64,000 bases of DNA from JAWKUK01 sp041398605 (GCA_041398605.1 JAWKUK010000007.1:248001-312000), one strand, 5' to 3'. Numbered from the stretch's first letter, positions 1 to 9,292 are shown. Notes: generated from the sequence alone by a model not told the origin. Numbers and translations are program-made.

Positions 1-161
1 GCCCAGCGAATCGGGGTGGCCGAACCAGGGACGGCCGCCGGGGCGAGTTGTCGCGTCGGCGCGCGCGTTGGCGCCTCGCCATGGCGCCGCAGGCCCGCTC
101 AGGCGGCGGCGCGACCCGTAGCGTGGGATACAGCGCCGCGTGTCGGTTAGGGTCCCGGGCG
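1..161. other. Window edge, no gene assigned
   Basis: Short stretch before the first confident gene. Read on the minus strand from about base 75 down to 1, one frame gives a protein-like string (PGGRPWFGHPDSLG) and could be the start of a gene running off the window, but I see no in-frame ATG, GTG or TTG close enough to support it. The plus frames end at stops near 118 and 150. Left unassigned. Confidence 0.3.
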
Positions 162-1019
162 ATGCCGACGACCCGCGCCCGCTCGATCCGCCGCGTCCTC
201 CTGATCGAGGGCACGGGCAACCTCGTCGTGGCCGCCGCGAAGCTCCTCGTAGGGCTCCAAACGGGCTCGCTCGCCCTCGTCTCGGACGCGCTGCACTCCG
301 CGACGGACCTCGCGAACAACGTGCTCGCTTGGTTCGCCATGGGGGTCGCCGAGCAGCCCCCCGACGAGGACCACCCGTACGGCCACGCGAAGTTCGAGAC
401 GCTCTCGATCTTCGTGCTCGGCACGCTCCTGAGCGTGCTCGCCGTCGAGATCCTGCTCGGGATCGTGCGCCGCGGGGGCCCGCAGGAGGTCGGGACGACG
501 CCGCTCGCGTTTGGCGTCGTCTTGGCCTCGCTGGCGACGCAGCTCGGCCTCGCGAGCTGGCAGATGCGCGAGGCCCGGCGGCTGGACTCGGAGCTGCTGC
601 GCGCTGACGCCGCCCACACGTTCTCCGACTCCGCGACGACGATCGCGACGATCGTCGGCTGGCAGCTCGCAGCCTTTGGGCTCGCCTGGCTGGACAGCGC
701 CGTCGCGGTCGTGGTGGCGGGCCTCGTCCTCGTGCTGGCCTATCGGCTGTTCCGGCGGGCGGTCCCGATCCTGGTCGACGGTGCGTCGGTCCACCCGGAC
801 GAGCTGCGGGCCGCTGCCCTCGATGTGTCCGGCGTCCAGGAGGTCGGGCGGGTGCGGTCGCGCTGGGAAGGCCCGCGTCGGGTCGCAGACATCACCGTTC
901 GAGTGGACCCCAATCTGGACGCGGTCCAGGCCCACGCGGTGGCGGACGCGGTCGAGCGCCGCCTCCAAGCCGACCTCGAGATCGCGGACGCCGTGGTCCA
1001 TGTCGAGCCGCTCCGGTGA
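162..1019 (+). CDS. Cation diffusion facilitator family metal exporter
   Basis: A 285-residue inner-membrane protein of the cation diffusion facilitator (CDF) family, which exports divalent metals such as zinc, iron, cobalt or manganese in exchange for protons. Seen: the TM2 metal site in SDALHSATD (D42, H45, D49), the loop motif HPYGHAKFE (71-79), and the TM5 site in DAAHTFSDS (H152, D156), followed by a cytoplasmic C-terminal domain from about residue 213. Both metal sites are the H/D type. The reading frame is open upstream to 48, but homology to the family starts just after ATG 162 (MPTTRARSIRR), so that start is preferred. Metal specificity cannot be told from the sequence. No metal-responsive regulator is adjacent. 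Confidence 0.93.
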   Translation: MPTTRARSIRRVLLIEGTGNLVVAAAKLLVGLQTGSLALVSDALHSATDLANNVLAWFAMGVAEQPPDEDHPYGHAKFETLSIFVLGTLLSVLAVEILLGIVRRGGPQEVGTTPLAFGVVLASLATQLGLASWQMREARRLDSELLRADAAHTFSDSATTIATIVGWQLAAFGLAWLDSAVAVVVAGLVLVLAYRLFRRAVPILVDGASVHPDELRAAALDVSGVQEVGRVRSRWEGPRRVADITVRVDPNLDAVQAHAVADAVERRLQADLEIADAVVHVEPLR

Positions 1020-1219
1020 GGCGCGGCGTCGTCCGACCGACGCCGCCCCCCCCAAGCCCAGCACCCCAGATCGGGACCAGGTAGGGACTCGGCAAAATCG
1101 GGCCGCTGGCGGCGCTGATTCGCCGGTTCGGCGGTCCACGACGGCGCAACTCGCGCAGGATGATGGGCACGGGCGGCCCCGCGTACGGATGCCCTACCCA
1201 GGACCCAGACTCTCCACAC

Positions 1220-2386
1220 ATGCACCCGAAACGACTCTCACTCGCCCTCCTCGCGCTCTGTCTCACCGGGAGCGGCCTGGCGCAGAACCGCCTCGTCGGC
1301 GTCGATACCTCCGGCGCAAGCTTCTACGACATCGACATCGTCACCGGCGCCAGGACGCTGGTCGGCGCGATCACGGGCGCGCCCGGCGTCGTCGGCGCGC
1401 TCGCGTATGACGACACCAACGGCGTGATGTACCTCTCCTCGACGAGCCTTGACGCGCTCTACATCCTCGACGTCAACACGTTGGACGCGACGCTGGTCGG
1501 CCCCTACAACGTCGGCGCAACGGTCGTGATGCACGGCCTCGAGTACGTCGAGGCCACGGGCAAGCTCTACGGACACAGCTCGAGCCTCGCGAACGGCGCG
1601 GACCTCTTCGAGATCGACACGGCGACGGGCCAGGCGACCGGCATCGGCGCGTCCGGGACGCTCGGCTTCGGCAGCCTCGCCTACGTCAACGGCACGATGT
1701 ACCTGTCGGACACGGTCGGCGATCAGCTGATGTCGATCGACCTCGTGACGGCTGCGGCGACCGCAGTCGGCCCGTTCGGTGTGGCAGGCTCCGTCGGCAT
1801 CGGGTTCGCGTACGACCCGGCGCTCGGCCTGTACGCCTCGGACAACGTGACGGACTCGCTCTACACGGTCGACGTCACCACGGGCGCCGCGACGGTCATC
1901 GGCGCGTTCGGCGCCAGCAACATGATCTCGCTCGAGTTCATCGGCGCCGGCAGCGGCACCTTCGGCACGCCGTATTGCACCGCCAACGCGAACTCGACCG
2001 GCGCGACCGGCGCGATCTCAGGCAGCGGGTCGCTGACCGCCGCGGACAACGACGTGACGCTCATGGCAGGGGACCTGCCCCTGAACGCCTTCGGGTTCTT
2101 CCTCGTCGCTCCGAACCAAGGGTTCAACGCGAACCCCGGCGGCAGCCAGGGCAACCTGTGCCTGAGTGGCAACATTGGGCGCTACGTCGGCCCCGGCCAA
2201 GTGTTGAACTCCGGCGCCCTCGGCGAATTCGCGCTGATCCTCGACCTTACGCAGACGCCGACGCCCAACGGCTTCATCTCGGTCATGGCGGGTGACACGG
2301 CCAACTTCCAGGCGTGGTACCGCGACTCGGTGATGGGCAGCGCGACGTCGAACTTCACGAACGGCCTCGAAGTGACGTTCAACTGA
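1220..2386 (+). CDS. Secreted propeller-like protein with lineage C-terminal module
   Basis: A 388-residue exported protein of unknown function. The ATG at 1220 is chosen because a clean signal peptide follows (MHPKRLSLALLALCLTGSG, cleavage near LAQ). Residues about 20-245 hold five approximate repeats with the pattern D-x-x-T-x-x-A-T-x-V-G (for example DVTTGAATVIG), as in beta-propeller proteins of the DUF4394/YVTN type. From about residue 250 comes a separate module starting GTPYC and ending near WYRDS and LEVTFN; the esterase at 39079-40347 carries the same kind of tail. I infer a cell-surface or secreted role; no catalytic residues are recognisable. It faces the fucosidase-like gene convergently, with a long hairpin between them. 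Confidence 0.8.
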   Translation: MHPKRLSLALLALCLTGSGLAQNRLVGVDTSGASFYDIDIVTGARTLVGAITGAPGVVGALAYDDTNGVMYLSSTSLDALYILDVNTLDATLVGPYNVGATVVMHGLEYVEATGKLYGHSSSLANGADLFEIDTATGQATGIGASGTLGFGSLAYVNGTMYLSDTVGDQLMSIDLVTAAATAVGPFGVAGSVGIGFAYDPALGLYASDNVTDSLYTVDVTTGAATVIGAFGASNMISLEFIGAGSGTFGTPYCTANANSTGATGAISGSGSLTAADNDVTLMAGDLPLNAFGFFLVAPNQGFNANPGGSQGNLCLSGNIGRYVGPGQVLNSGALGEFALILDLTQTPTPNGFISVMAGDTANFQAWYRDSVMGSATSNFTNGLEVTFN

Positions 2387-2405
2387 GCGCGCGGCCGGCG
2401 CGACT

Positions 2406-2452
2406 GCGCGGCCCCCGCCGCGCGCCTGACTGGCGCGCGGAGGGGGCCGCGC
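2406..2452. terminator. Hairpin between convergent genes
   Basis: Arms of 21 bp (2406-2426 and 2432-2452) pair with a single mismatch around the 5-base loop TGACT. It lies 20 bp after the stop at 2386 and 5 bp from the stop of the opposing gene at 2457, so it can serve as a two-way terminator. No T-run flanks it. Confidence 0.7.
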
Positions 2453-2456
2453 CCTT

Positions 2457-3893
2457 TCAGGCTCGATCGATCCGCGCGATGCGGACGACCGTGTTCGTGC
2501 CGTACGGGTACTTCGTCGCCTGCACGGTCAGCTGGTCACCTTCGCGGGTGACTGCGAGCTCTTCGCCGTTGTCGAGCCAGCGTGGGGTACCCCACTCGCC
2601 GCTGAGGCCGCTGAACGTACGCGGGCCGGGCCCACGGGCCTCGACACCGTGCCGCGAGTCCGCCGTCGCGGTCAGGTCGAAGACGAACAGATAGAGCGAC
2701 TTGTCGTCGACCAAGAGGCCGAAGTCCCGCCCTTCGCCTGCCACGCCGCACGGCACGCCTGTGTAGAGCGCGCCCTTTGGCCCCCCCATGAGCTCGAGCC
2801 AATCCCCGACCCGCGCGAGGGCCGCGCGCTCGTAGTCCGGGAGCGCGCCGCTCGCCTCCGGGCCCACGTTCATCAAGAGGTTCGCGCCCGCGCGCCGCGC
2901 GAGGCAGAGCTCCTCGATCACGTGCGCCGGGGACAGGTTGTTGAAGTCCTTGTTCGCGATGCCCCAGTGGAAGTTGAACGTGTGGCACATCTCGCCAGCC
3001 ACATACTTCGACATGCCGCGACGATCGAGCGCCGCTGCACGCCCGCGCTCGAAGGTGACACTGTCGATCTCGGGGTGCCCGAGCTTCCCGCCTTGGTCCA
3101 AGCCGGTGTTGTTGATGATCAACGCGTCGGGCTGGTGCTCGCGGATGACGCCGTACAGCGCGTCGAGCTGCCAATCGGCGTCCGGCTTGCTCCAATTGCC
3201 GTCGAACCAGAACCCGCCGATCGGGCCGTATTCCGTGCAGAGGAGCTGCAACGAAGCGCGCAAGTACTGCTGGTAGCCGTCCCAGTCATTCGCGAAGCGC
3301 TCGTCGCTCCAGTCGAGCGTCGTGCAATAGAGCATCGGCACGACGTCGTTCGCGCGGCACCCCTCGGCGAAGTCCAGGACCAGGTCGCGCCCCGCCGGCG
3401 TGTGCGTCACATCGAGCGGCGAGAGCCCGCGCGTGTCGTACAGGCTGAAGCCGTCGTGGTGACGGCTCGTCAAGGTCGCGTAGCGCATCCCGGCGCGCCG
3501 CGCCGCACGACCGACCTCGTTGCCGCTGAACCCCTTGGCGTGAAAGGACTGCATCAGCCCCATGTAGCGGTCTTTGGGGATGCGCTGCGCGTTCATCGCC
3601 CACTCGCCGGCGCCGAGCTGCGAGTAAAGGCCGTAGTGCAGGAAGAGCCCGAAGGCCATGCGCTCGAACGCGCGCACTCGGTCGCTCGGCACGGGTACCT
3701 GGCCGTTCGGCGGGGGCACCTCGCCCACAGCAGCGTCCGGCGTTGCCTGGGGGTCCTGCGAGGGCGCTGCGGGCTCCTGGAGCACCCAACGCGGCGCGGC
3801 CCAGGCCGCGGGCAGCGCGAGGGATGCGCCCAAGAGGTCCCTACGCGTGGCGCCTTGACGACGCCTCGGACCGATCGGATCGAATCCCGTCAC
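2457..3893 (-). CDS. GH29 alpha-L-fucosidase-like secreted glycosidase
   Basis: A 478-residue protein of the glycoside hydrolase 29 type, which hydrolyses alpha-L-fucosides by a retaining mechanism. Seen: FGLFLHYGLYSQ near residue 80, the conserved HHDGF motif, and GGFWFDGNW with the likely nucleophile D231. A twin-arginine export signal (TRRDLLGASLALPAAWA) starts near residue 16. The GTG at 3893 is preferred because it overlaps the stop of the upstream gene as GTGA, which suggests translational coupling; an in-frame ATG exists at 3935. Substrate is inferred from the family: secreted fucosidases in planctomycetes usually act on algal or host polysaccharides. The partner gene upstream is of unknown function, so the operon does not narrow the substrate. 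Confidence 0.85.
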   Translation of the reverse strand: MTGFDPIGPRRRQGATRRDLLGASLALPAAWAAPRWVLQEPAAPSQDPQATPDAAVGEVPPPNGQVPVPSDRVRAFERMAFGLFLHYGLYSQLGAGEWAMNAQRIPKDRYMGLMQSFHAKGFSGNEVGRAARRAGMRYATLTSRHHDGFSLYDTRGLSPLDVTHTPAGRDLVLDFAEGCRANDVVPMLYCTTLDWSDERFANDWDGYQQYLRASLQLLCTEYGPIGGFWFDGNWSKPDADWQLDALYGVIREHQPDALIINNTGLDQGGKLGHPEIDSVTFERGRAAALDRRGMSKYVAGEMCHTFNFHWGIANKDFNNLSPAHVIEELCLARRAGANLLMNVGPEASGALPDYERAALARVGDWLELMGGPKGALYTGVPCGVAGEGRDFGLLVDDKSLYLFVFDLTATADSRHGVEARGPGPRTFSGLSGEWGTPRWLDNGEELAVTREGDQLTVQATKYPYGTNTVVRIARIDRA

Positions 3894-5530
3894 TTGCCAC
3901 CCTTCGCGCCGGATGTGCCAGCAAACGCCTTCCACCGCGCCTCGACCGCTCGGAACGCTTCGCCTGGGTCCACGCCGAGGATCTCAGCCGCGTCAGCGCG
4001 CCAATCCGCGAGGAACGTCGAAGCGTCGTGCGAGTGCTCACCAGCGGCACGCAGCCAGAGCTGGCCGGGCTTGCCTTCGGCCCGCGCGACGTAGTCAAAG
4101 AAGCTCCAGGACTTGGCGAGGTCGGCGTCGTCGAGCTCGAAGAGGCTCTTGCGCGCGACCTGCTCGATCGGCTTGCCGAGCTCCAACGCGATCGCGTTGT
4201 ACAGGTCGCGCCGGCCCTCGCCGACCGTCTTCTCGCCCTCTTCCTTGGTCCGCTCGCGCTTCACGTACCCCGAGCGGTCCTTGTTGAACTCCTTGCACGT
4301 GATCGTATTGCGCGCCAGGAACTCGAACGACAGGTAGTACCCGAGCGCCTCGGAGAGCCAGTCCTGCTTGATGCTTCCAGCCGTGCCGTAGTGCAACCCG
4401 GCGAGCGCGTGCCCGAGCTGGTGCGTGACCATGCCCTGCAGGTCCATGTTCTCGCCGAGCTTGCGGTACATCTTGTACTTGGTGCTCTTGCTGCCGTCGA
4501 CGCGGCCGCCGCCCATCTCGATGCGGGCGTCGCGATTCTGGCTCCAATCGATGCCCCACAGGCCGCGTGTGTATCCGGTGTACTTGTCCGCGTCCGTGGG
4601 CGTGAAGAAGAACTCCTGGAAGACATCGTCGGGGATGCGGTCCTCGTACTCGTCGTCGAGGTAAGGATCGACGAAGCGCGTCCGGAAGCCCTCGATGACC
4701 TCCTCCCCGAGCTTCAGCGCGTCTTCAACCGACTCGGTCGCGACCGCGTCGATGTAGATGCAGCGCAGGTGCTGGGTCTCGCGCACGAGGAACCGGTCCG
4801 ATCCATCGGACAGCTCTTGAATGAGCTCGAGCAGCTTTTCGGGGACCTCACCGGACACGAGGGACCCGACCGCCTTGTCGTGGCGCGCGCGGACCGCGGC
4901 GCCCTTGTGGGCCTTGGCCTCCTTGGCGATCTCCTTGCCGTACTTCTCGGCGAACTTGGGCCACAGCGTGTTGGAGAGCCAGGTCTGCAGCCCCTCCATC
5001 GCCGTTACGACTCGCACATGTTGCGCGGCCCACTCGGTTGTCGTCCGGTCGAACGTGTCGCGCTCGGCACGGAAGCCATCGATCTGATCGCGCCGCAGGA
5101 GGTACTCACGAGAGAGCGCAGGCAGCGACTCATCGCGCATGACGATCGTCGCGTAATCGTTGGCGGGAATGTGCGAGCCGTCGATCCGCAGCACTGTCTT
5201 CTTGGAGCCCGGCTGCACCTTGCCCTTCTTGTCGAGCTCATAGGCGGGCACGGCGGGGTCATCCGGATCGGCCACCCAGAGCTCGAGCGTGACGTTCGGA
5301 TCGCGGGTGATCTGAGTGCCGTCCACCTTGATCCCGTTGCGGATCTCGCCGAGCACGGCGATGCGGCCGTTCACCATGACCGCCCGGTCCTCGTACTTCT
5401 TCGCGACCTTCTCGTCCTTCAAGAAGATCGCCATGACCTGTCCGTGCGCGCTGGAGGCGAACAGGAATGGCGCGGCCAACCAAGCGAGCGAGCGCCTCGC
5501 GACGGAACGGGGGGTCGTGTTTCTGGTCAT
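3890..5530 (-). CDS. Secreted protein of unknown function, peptidase-like motif lacking Glu
   Basis: A 546-residue exported protein. ATG 5530 is preferred over 5590 since it gives a signal peptide (MTRNTTPRSVARRSLAWLAAPFLFASSAHG). The middle is rich in charged residues; residues 369-375 read THQLGHA, which resembles the zinc site HExxH of gluzincin peptidases but with Gln in place of the catalytic Glu (H370, Q371, H374), followed about 20 residues on by WLSEALGYYLS, where a third ligand would sit. This may be an inactive peptidase fold or a chance match. It is the first gene of a coupled pair with the GH29 gene (GTGA overlap). I do not recognise the family. Confidence 0.65.
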   Translation of the reverse strand: MTRNTTPRSVARRSLAWLAAPFLFASSAHGQVMAIFLKDEKVAKKYEDRAVMVNGRIAVLGEIRNGIKVDGTQITRDPNVTLELWVADPDDPAVPAYELDKKGKVQPGSKKTVLRIDGSHIPANDYATIVMRDESLPALSREYLLRRDQIDGFRAERDTFDRTTTEWAAQHVRVVTAMEGLQTWLSNTLWPKFAEKYGKEIAKEAKAHKGAAVRARHDKAVGSLVSGEVPEKLLELIQELSDGSDRFLVRETQHLRCIYIDAVATESVEDALKLGEEVIEGFRTRFVDPYLDDEYEDRIPDDVFQEFFFTPTDADKYTGYTRGLWGIDWSQNRDARIEMGGGRVDGSKSTKYKMYRKLGENMDLQGMVTHQLGHALAGLHYGTAGSIKQDWLSEALGYYLSFEFLARNTITCKEFNKDRSGYVKRERTKEEGEKTVGEGRRDLYNAIALELGKPIEQVARKSLFELDDADLAKSWSFFDYVARAEGKPGQLWLRAAGEHSHDASTFLADWRADAAEILGVDPGEAFRAVEARWKAFAGTSGAKGGK

Positions 5531-5641
5531 CCGATACAGTACTGGATTCGATGTAGGGCCCCGGAGGGGCGCCGCGGCGTTTCCCGACACAAAATAGCAC
5601 GTCGTCGGAGGGATTCACGAGCCAACCGGCCGGCGCCCTCG

Positions 5642-7027
5642 TCAGAGCTCCTTGAGCGCCGCAGCCGTGTCCGCCATCGACTTCTTCGCGTCCTCAAAGA
5701 ACATCAGCGCGTTGTCGAGCGCAAACAGCGGGTTCGGAATGCCCGCGAACCCCGGCGAGAGGCTGCGTTTGACGATGACGACCGTGCGCGCTTGGTCCAC
5801 ATCGAGGATCGGCATGCCGAAGATCGGGCTCGAGCTGTCGTCGCGGGCCAGCGGGTTCACGACGTCATTCGCGCCGATGACGATGGCGACGTCCGTCTGC
5901 TTGAACAGGGGATTGATCGCGTCGAGGTCCATCAGCTTGGCGTAGTCGATGTCGGCCTCCGCGAGGAGCACGTTCATGTGTCCCGGCATGCGCCCCGCGA
6001 CGGGGTGGATGCCGAACAAGACCTCGGCGCCGCGCTTCTCCAGCGCGTTCGTGAGCTCGCGCACGGCGTGCTGCGCCTGGCTCACCGCCATCCCGTAGCC
6101 GGGCACGAAGACCACCCGGCTGGCGGACTCGAGCAACATCGCGAGCTCCTCCGCCGAGGTGGACTTGATCTTGCCCGCGTACACGTCGTCCGCCTTCACG
6201 CCGTCAGCGTTGCCGCCGAATTGCTTGAAGAGGACGTCGAACAGGCTGCGGTTCATCGCCTTGCACATGATCCCAGTGAGGATCAAGCCGGACGCTCCCA
6301 CGAGCGAACCGGAGATGATGAGCGCGTTGTTCTGGGGCTCGAGGACGAAGCCCGTCGCCGCCGCCGCGAGGCCCGACAACGAGTTGAGCAACGCGATCAC
6401 GACCGGCATGTCTGCGCCGCCGATCGGCGACACGAACGTGACGCCGAGGACGAGCGAGATCCCGAACAAGACCCAGAAGCCGAAGGTCGCCTCGGGCGAG
6501 ACCGCCAAGGAGAGGAGCAATCCGACCGCCGCGAGGGAAAGGACGGCGTTGAGCGTCATCTGCGCCGGAAAGCGCAGGTCGCCCCATTTCAGGCCTTGCA
6601 GCTTCGCAAACGCGATGGAGCTGCCGGTCAATGTGACGGCGCCGATGAAGACGGACAGCCCGCCTGCGATCGACTGCGCTGCGTCGCCGCCCATCGTGCC
6701 CTTGCTCGCGATCAAGACGGCCGGCACGAGCGCCGACGCGCCGCCGCCAAAGCCGTTGAACAAGGCCACGAGCTGCGGCATGTCGGTCATCTGCACGCGC
6801 GCGGACATCACCGCGCCGATGCCGCCGCCGACGACGAGGCCGGCCAGAATCAGCCCGATGTGCACATCGGACGACAGCAGCACGGCGACGATCGCGACGA
6901 GCATGCCGAGCGCGCCGAGCCGGTTACCGCGCACCGCGGTGCGCGGGCGCGTCAGGCCCTTGAGGCCGAGGATGAAGAGCACGCTCGCGATGAGATACGC
7001 GAGCTGAACGAGGTCTGCTTTCGACAT
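5642..7027 (-). CDS. pntB: NAD(P) transhydrogenase subunit beta
   Basis: A 461-residue membrane subunit of the proton-translocating transhydrogenase, which moves hydride between NADH and NADP+ driven by the proton gradient and so supplies NADPH. Residues 1-about 270 are a run of hydrophobic helices (the proton channel, dII), and the C-terminal 180 residues form the NADP-binding dIII domain with VVFVPGYGMAVSQAQHAV, GIHPVAGRMPGHMNVLLAEA and DVAIVIGANDVVNP, all hallmark motifs. Length matches the family. It is the last gene of the pntAA-pntAB-pntB operon, 10 bp after pntAB. Confidence 0.97.
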   Translation of the reverse strand: MSKADLVQLAYLIASVLFILGLKGLTRPRTAVRGNRLGALGMLVAIVAVLLSSDVHIGLILAGLVVGGGIGAVMSARVQMTDMPQLVALFNGFGGGASALVPAVLIASKGTMGGDAAQSIAGGLSVFIGAVTLTGSSIAFAKLQGLKWGDLRFPAQMTLNAVLSLAAVGLLLSLAVSPEATFGFWVLFGISLVLGVTFVSPIGGADMPVVIALLNSLSGLAAAATGFVLEPQNNALIISGSLVGASGLILTGIMCKAMNRSLFDVLFKQFGGNADGVKADDVYAGKIKSTSAEELAMLLESASRVVFVPGYGMAVSQAQHAVRELTNALEKRGAEVLFGIHPVAGRMPGHMNVLLAEADIDYAKLMDLDAINPLFKQTDVAIVIGANDVVNPLARDDSSSPIFGMPILDVDQARTVVIVKRSLSPGFAGIPNPLFALDNALMFFEDAKKSMADTAAALKEL

Positions 7028-7037
7028 GGCGCGCCCC

Positions 7038-7328
7038 TCAGCCCTTCGGGTTGGCTGGCTTCGACTTGAACATCGCCAGCATGCGGTGCGTGACCATGAA
7101 TCCGCCGACTACGTTGATCATCGCCAGCACGAGCGCGATCAAGCCAACGGCGGTCGCGATCGGGCCCGAGGCCTCCTCGACGGCGAGGATCGCGCCGACG
7201 ACGGCGATCCCGGAAATGGCGTTGGAGCCCGACATCAGCGGCGTGTGCAGCGTCGGCGGGACCTTAGTGATGATCTCGAAGCCGACGAAGACCGCCAGCA
7301 TGAAGATCGTGAGCGAGAGGAGGAGCAT
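7038..7328 (-). CDS. pntAB: NAD(P) transhydrogenase subunit alpha, membrane part
   Basis: A 96-residue hydrophobic protein that corresponds to the C-terminal membrane segment of the alpha subunit in organisms where alpha is split in two. It has about three helices and the conserved stretches VPPTLHTPLMSGSNAISG and ALVLAMINVVGGFMVTHRML. The frame is open to 7502, but that part runs antisense-like through pntAA coding sequence; ATG 7328 (MLLLSLTIFML) matches the family start. It sits between pntAA (37 bp upstream) and pntB (10 bp downstream). Confidence 0.95.
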   Translation of the reverse strand: MLLLSLTIFMLAVFVGFEIITKVPPTLHTPLMSGSNAISGIAVVGAILAVEEASGPIATAVGLIALVLAMINVVGGFMVTHRMLAMFKSKPANPKG

Positions 7329-7365
7329 GGGGTGCCTTGGGGTTCGCTGGGGGGGCGTCAGTCGC

Positions 7366-8541
7366 TCAGGCAGAGACCGGCGGGGGGAGGCCGAGGGACT
7401 CTCGGACGCGCGCGTTGGTGACCTCGCCGGCGTGCACCGCCATGGTGCCTTGGACGATGTCGTCGGCGATGTCGAGCGCGTCCGCGCCCTTCTTGTAGGC
7501 ATTGCGCAGGAACGCGAGCGCGTTGCGCGCGAGCATTCGGCTGGCGTCCGAGGGGACCGTCGAAGGCAGGTCGAGCGGGCCCATGATCGTCACCCCGTGC
7601 GCGTCGATCGTCTCACCGGCGCGCGTCAGGCGGCAGTTGCCGCCGCGCTCCGCCGCGAGGTCGATCAGCACCGAGCCGGGCTGCATGGCCTTGACCATGT
7701 CCTCGGTCACGAGCTCCGGCGATGGGCGGCCAGGGATCGCGGCGGTCGTGATGACGAGGTCGCTCTTGGCGATGACACCCGTCAAGAGCTCGCGCTGCTT
7801 GCGCAGGAAGTCCTCGCCTTGCTCCTTGGCATATCCGCCGGCGCCTTCAGCCGCGGCCGTGTCGAGGGCCAGCTCGACGAAGCGCGCGCCGACGCTGATG
7901 ACTTGATCCTTCACGACGGGGCGGATGTCGTAGCCCTCGACGACCGCCCCGAGGCGCTTCGCCGTCGCCATCGCCTGCAGCCCCGCGACGCCGGCTCCGA
8001 GCACGAAACAACGCGCCGCGGCCAAGGTGCCCGCGGCGGTCATCATCATCGGCAGGATCCGCGGCAGCGCCCCGGCCCCGAGCAGCACCGCCTTGTATCC
8101 GGCCAAGGTCGCCATCGACGACAGCACGTCCATGCTCTGCGCGCGTGTCGTGCGCGGGACGAGCTCGAGCGCGAACACGGTCACGCCGCGCGCGGCCGCG
8201 TCGCCGAGCGGGCCGGGGTGATCGAGCGGCGCGCAGCTCGCGACGAGCACCTGCCCGCTCCGCATGAGCGCCAGGTCGTCCGCGCCGCTGCCGGGGTTCG
8301 CGCCGAGCGCTCGGACCTGCAGGACGACATCCGCGCTCGCGAAGAGCTGCGCGCGGTCATCGACCAGCCGCGCGCCGCGCGCCTCGTACTCGGCGTCGGG
8401 GAAGCCCGCCGCGACGCCCGCGCCGCGCTGGACGGTCACTTCACGCCCGTCCTTGACGAGGTCCTGCACGACCTGGGGGATCAACGCGACCCTGCGCTCT
8501 CCGGCGTGGGTCTCCTTCGGTACGGCGATCTTCAGCGGCAA
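7366..8541 (-). CDS. pntAA: NAD(P) transhydrogenase subunit alpha, NAD-binding part
   Basis: A 391-residue soluble subunit (dI) that binds NAD(H). It starts with the typical MPLKIAVPKETHAGERRVAL and contains the Rossmann glycine motif FVLGAGVAGLQAMATAKRLGA and the GYAKEQ and TTAAIPGRPSPELV segments shared with alanine dehydrogenase-like transhydrogenases. First gene of the split three-gene pnt operon. The upstream region 8542-8665 is shared with the divergent Dabb lipoprotein gene and must hold both promoters; I see no clear promoter consensus in it. Confidence 0.96.
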   Translation of the reverse strand: MPLKIAVPKETHAGERRVALIPQVVQDLVKDGREVTVQRGAGVAAGFPDAEYEARGARLVDDRAQLFASADVVLQVRALGANPGSGADDLALMRSGQVLVASCAPLDHPGPLGDAAARGVTVFALELVPRTTRAQSMDVLSSMATLAGYKAVLLGAGALPRILPMMMTAAGTLAAARCFVLGAGVAGLQAMATAKRLGAVVEGYDIRPVVKDQVISVGARFVELALDTAAAEGAGGYAKEQGEDFLRKQRELLTGVIAKSDLVITTAAIPGRPSPELVTEDMVKAMQPGSVLIDLAAERGGNCRLTRAGETIDAHGVTIMGPLDLPSTVPSDASRMLARNALAFLRNAYKKGADALDIADDIVQGTMAVHAGEVTNARVRESLGLPPPVSA

Positions 8542-8665
8542 GTTGCGGTCCTCGTTGGGTCGCCTCGCCGAGGAGGTGGGAGGCGACAGGGTGTAGCATT
8601 GTCACAGGCATGGGCGCAGATCACCAGGCCCAGCCCCCAAGGAAGCCGCTCCCACGACCGCTGAC

Positions 8666-9091
8666 ATGACCGCTACCCGCCGCACCCGCACCTTCGTCTC
8701 GCTCGCAAGGCCCCTCGCCACGCTGGCGCTCGTCGCCGCCCTCGCGGGCTGCCGCGCAACGCAGCACGAGCCGGTCGCCCACCCCGGGAACCTCGCGCAC
8801 GCTGTGTTCTTCGACTTGAAGGACGCCGGTGACGCGGCCGCTCTGGTCAAGGACTGCCGGCGGCGGCTCACCCGCATCCCCGGCGTGCGCCTCATGGAGG
8901 CCGGCACGCGCTGCCCGGAGTTCACCGGCCCCCGGAACAACCAGGCCTTCGACGTCGCAGTGTGGGTGCTCTTCGACGACCGCGCTGCCCACGATGGGTA
9001 CCAAGTGCACCCCGAGCACCGCGGCCTCGTCGAGGAGTGGACGCCGAAGCTCGCCGGGATCCAGGTCTTCGACGCCTGGCTGAGCGACTAG
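8666..9091 (+). CDS. Dabb-domain lipoprotein
   Basis: A 141-residue predicted lipoprotein: the signal sequence ends in a lipobox (VAALAGC, Cys29). The mature part carries a stress-responsive alpha/beta-barrel (Dabb) domain, seen in HAVFFDLKD, the PGVRLMEAGT strand region, and the end HPEHRGLVEEWTPKLAGIQV. Dabb proteins are small dimeric barrels, some of which are enzymes of polyketide or olivetolic acid type; most bacterial ones have no known reaction. Secreted lipoprotein forms are common in planctomycetes. The stop codon abuts a 161-bp palindromic repeat. Confidence 0.85.
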   Translation: MTATRRTRTFVSLARPLATLALVAALAGCRATQHEPVAHPGNLAHAVFFDLKDAGDAAALVKDCRRRLTRIPGVRLMEAGTRCPEFTGPRNNQAFDVAVWVLFDDRAAHDGYQVHPEHRGLVEEWTPKLAGIQVFDAWLSD

Positions 9092-9252
9092 GGGTCTGCG
9101 CCACAGAACGCGGTTCGCAGCGTGGTGCTCCCGTGCGTTGGAGCAAGGCGCAGCAAGTTCCTCATAGCTTGATGCTATTTGGGACCTTGCTGCAACGCGG
9201 CTCCGGCGCGCGAGAGCGCCGCGCTGCGAATCGCGCGCTGTGGCGCAGGCTC
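9092..9252 (-). repeat. 161-bp palindromic repeat, copy A
   Basis: Reverse-complemented, this stretch aligns without gaps to 30991-31151 at 145 of 161 positions. Each copy is also an imperfect palindrome: about 47-50 bp at one end (starting GAGCCTGYGCC) reappears inverted at the other, leaving a central unpaired part around TAGCATCAAGCTATG. It begins directly after the stop of the Dabb gene and lies between convergent genes. It encodes no protein. Likely a non-autonomous mobile element (MITE-like) or large REP-type element; no clear target duplication was found. Confidence 0.85.
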
Positions 9253-9292
9253 GTTGGTCACCGGAGCCCGTCCGCTGACCGGCCGAGGGCCC

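Noticed and set aside
4409..4423. HQLGH as an active zinc peptidase site
   Set aside because: The catalytic Glu is replaced by Gln, so activity cannot be claimed.
3743..7069. Very long plus-strand open frame (1108 codons)
   Set aside because: Antisense to GH29, the unknown exported gene and pntB; Arg/His-rich translation without domains, an effect of high GC.
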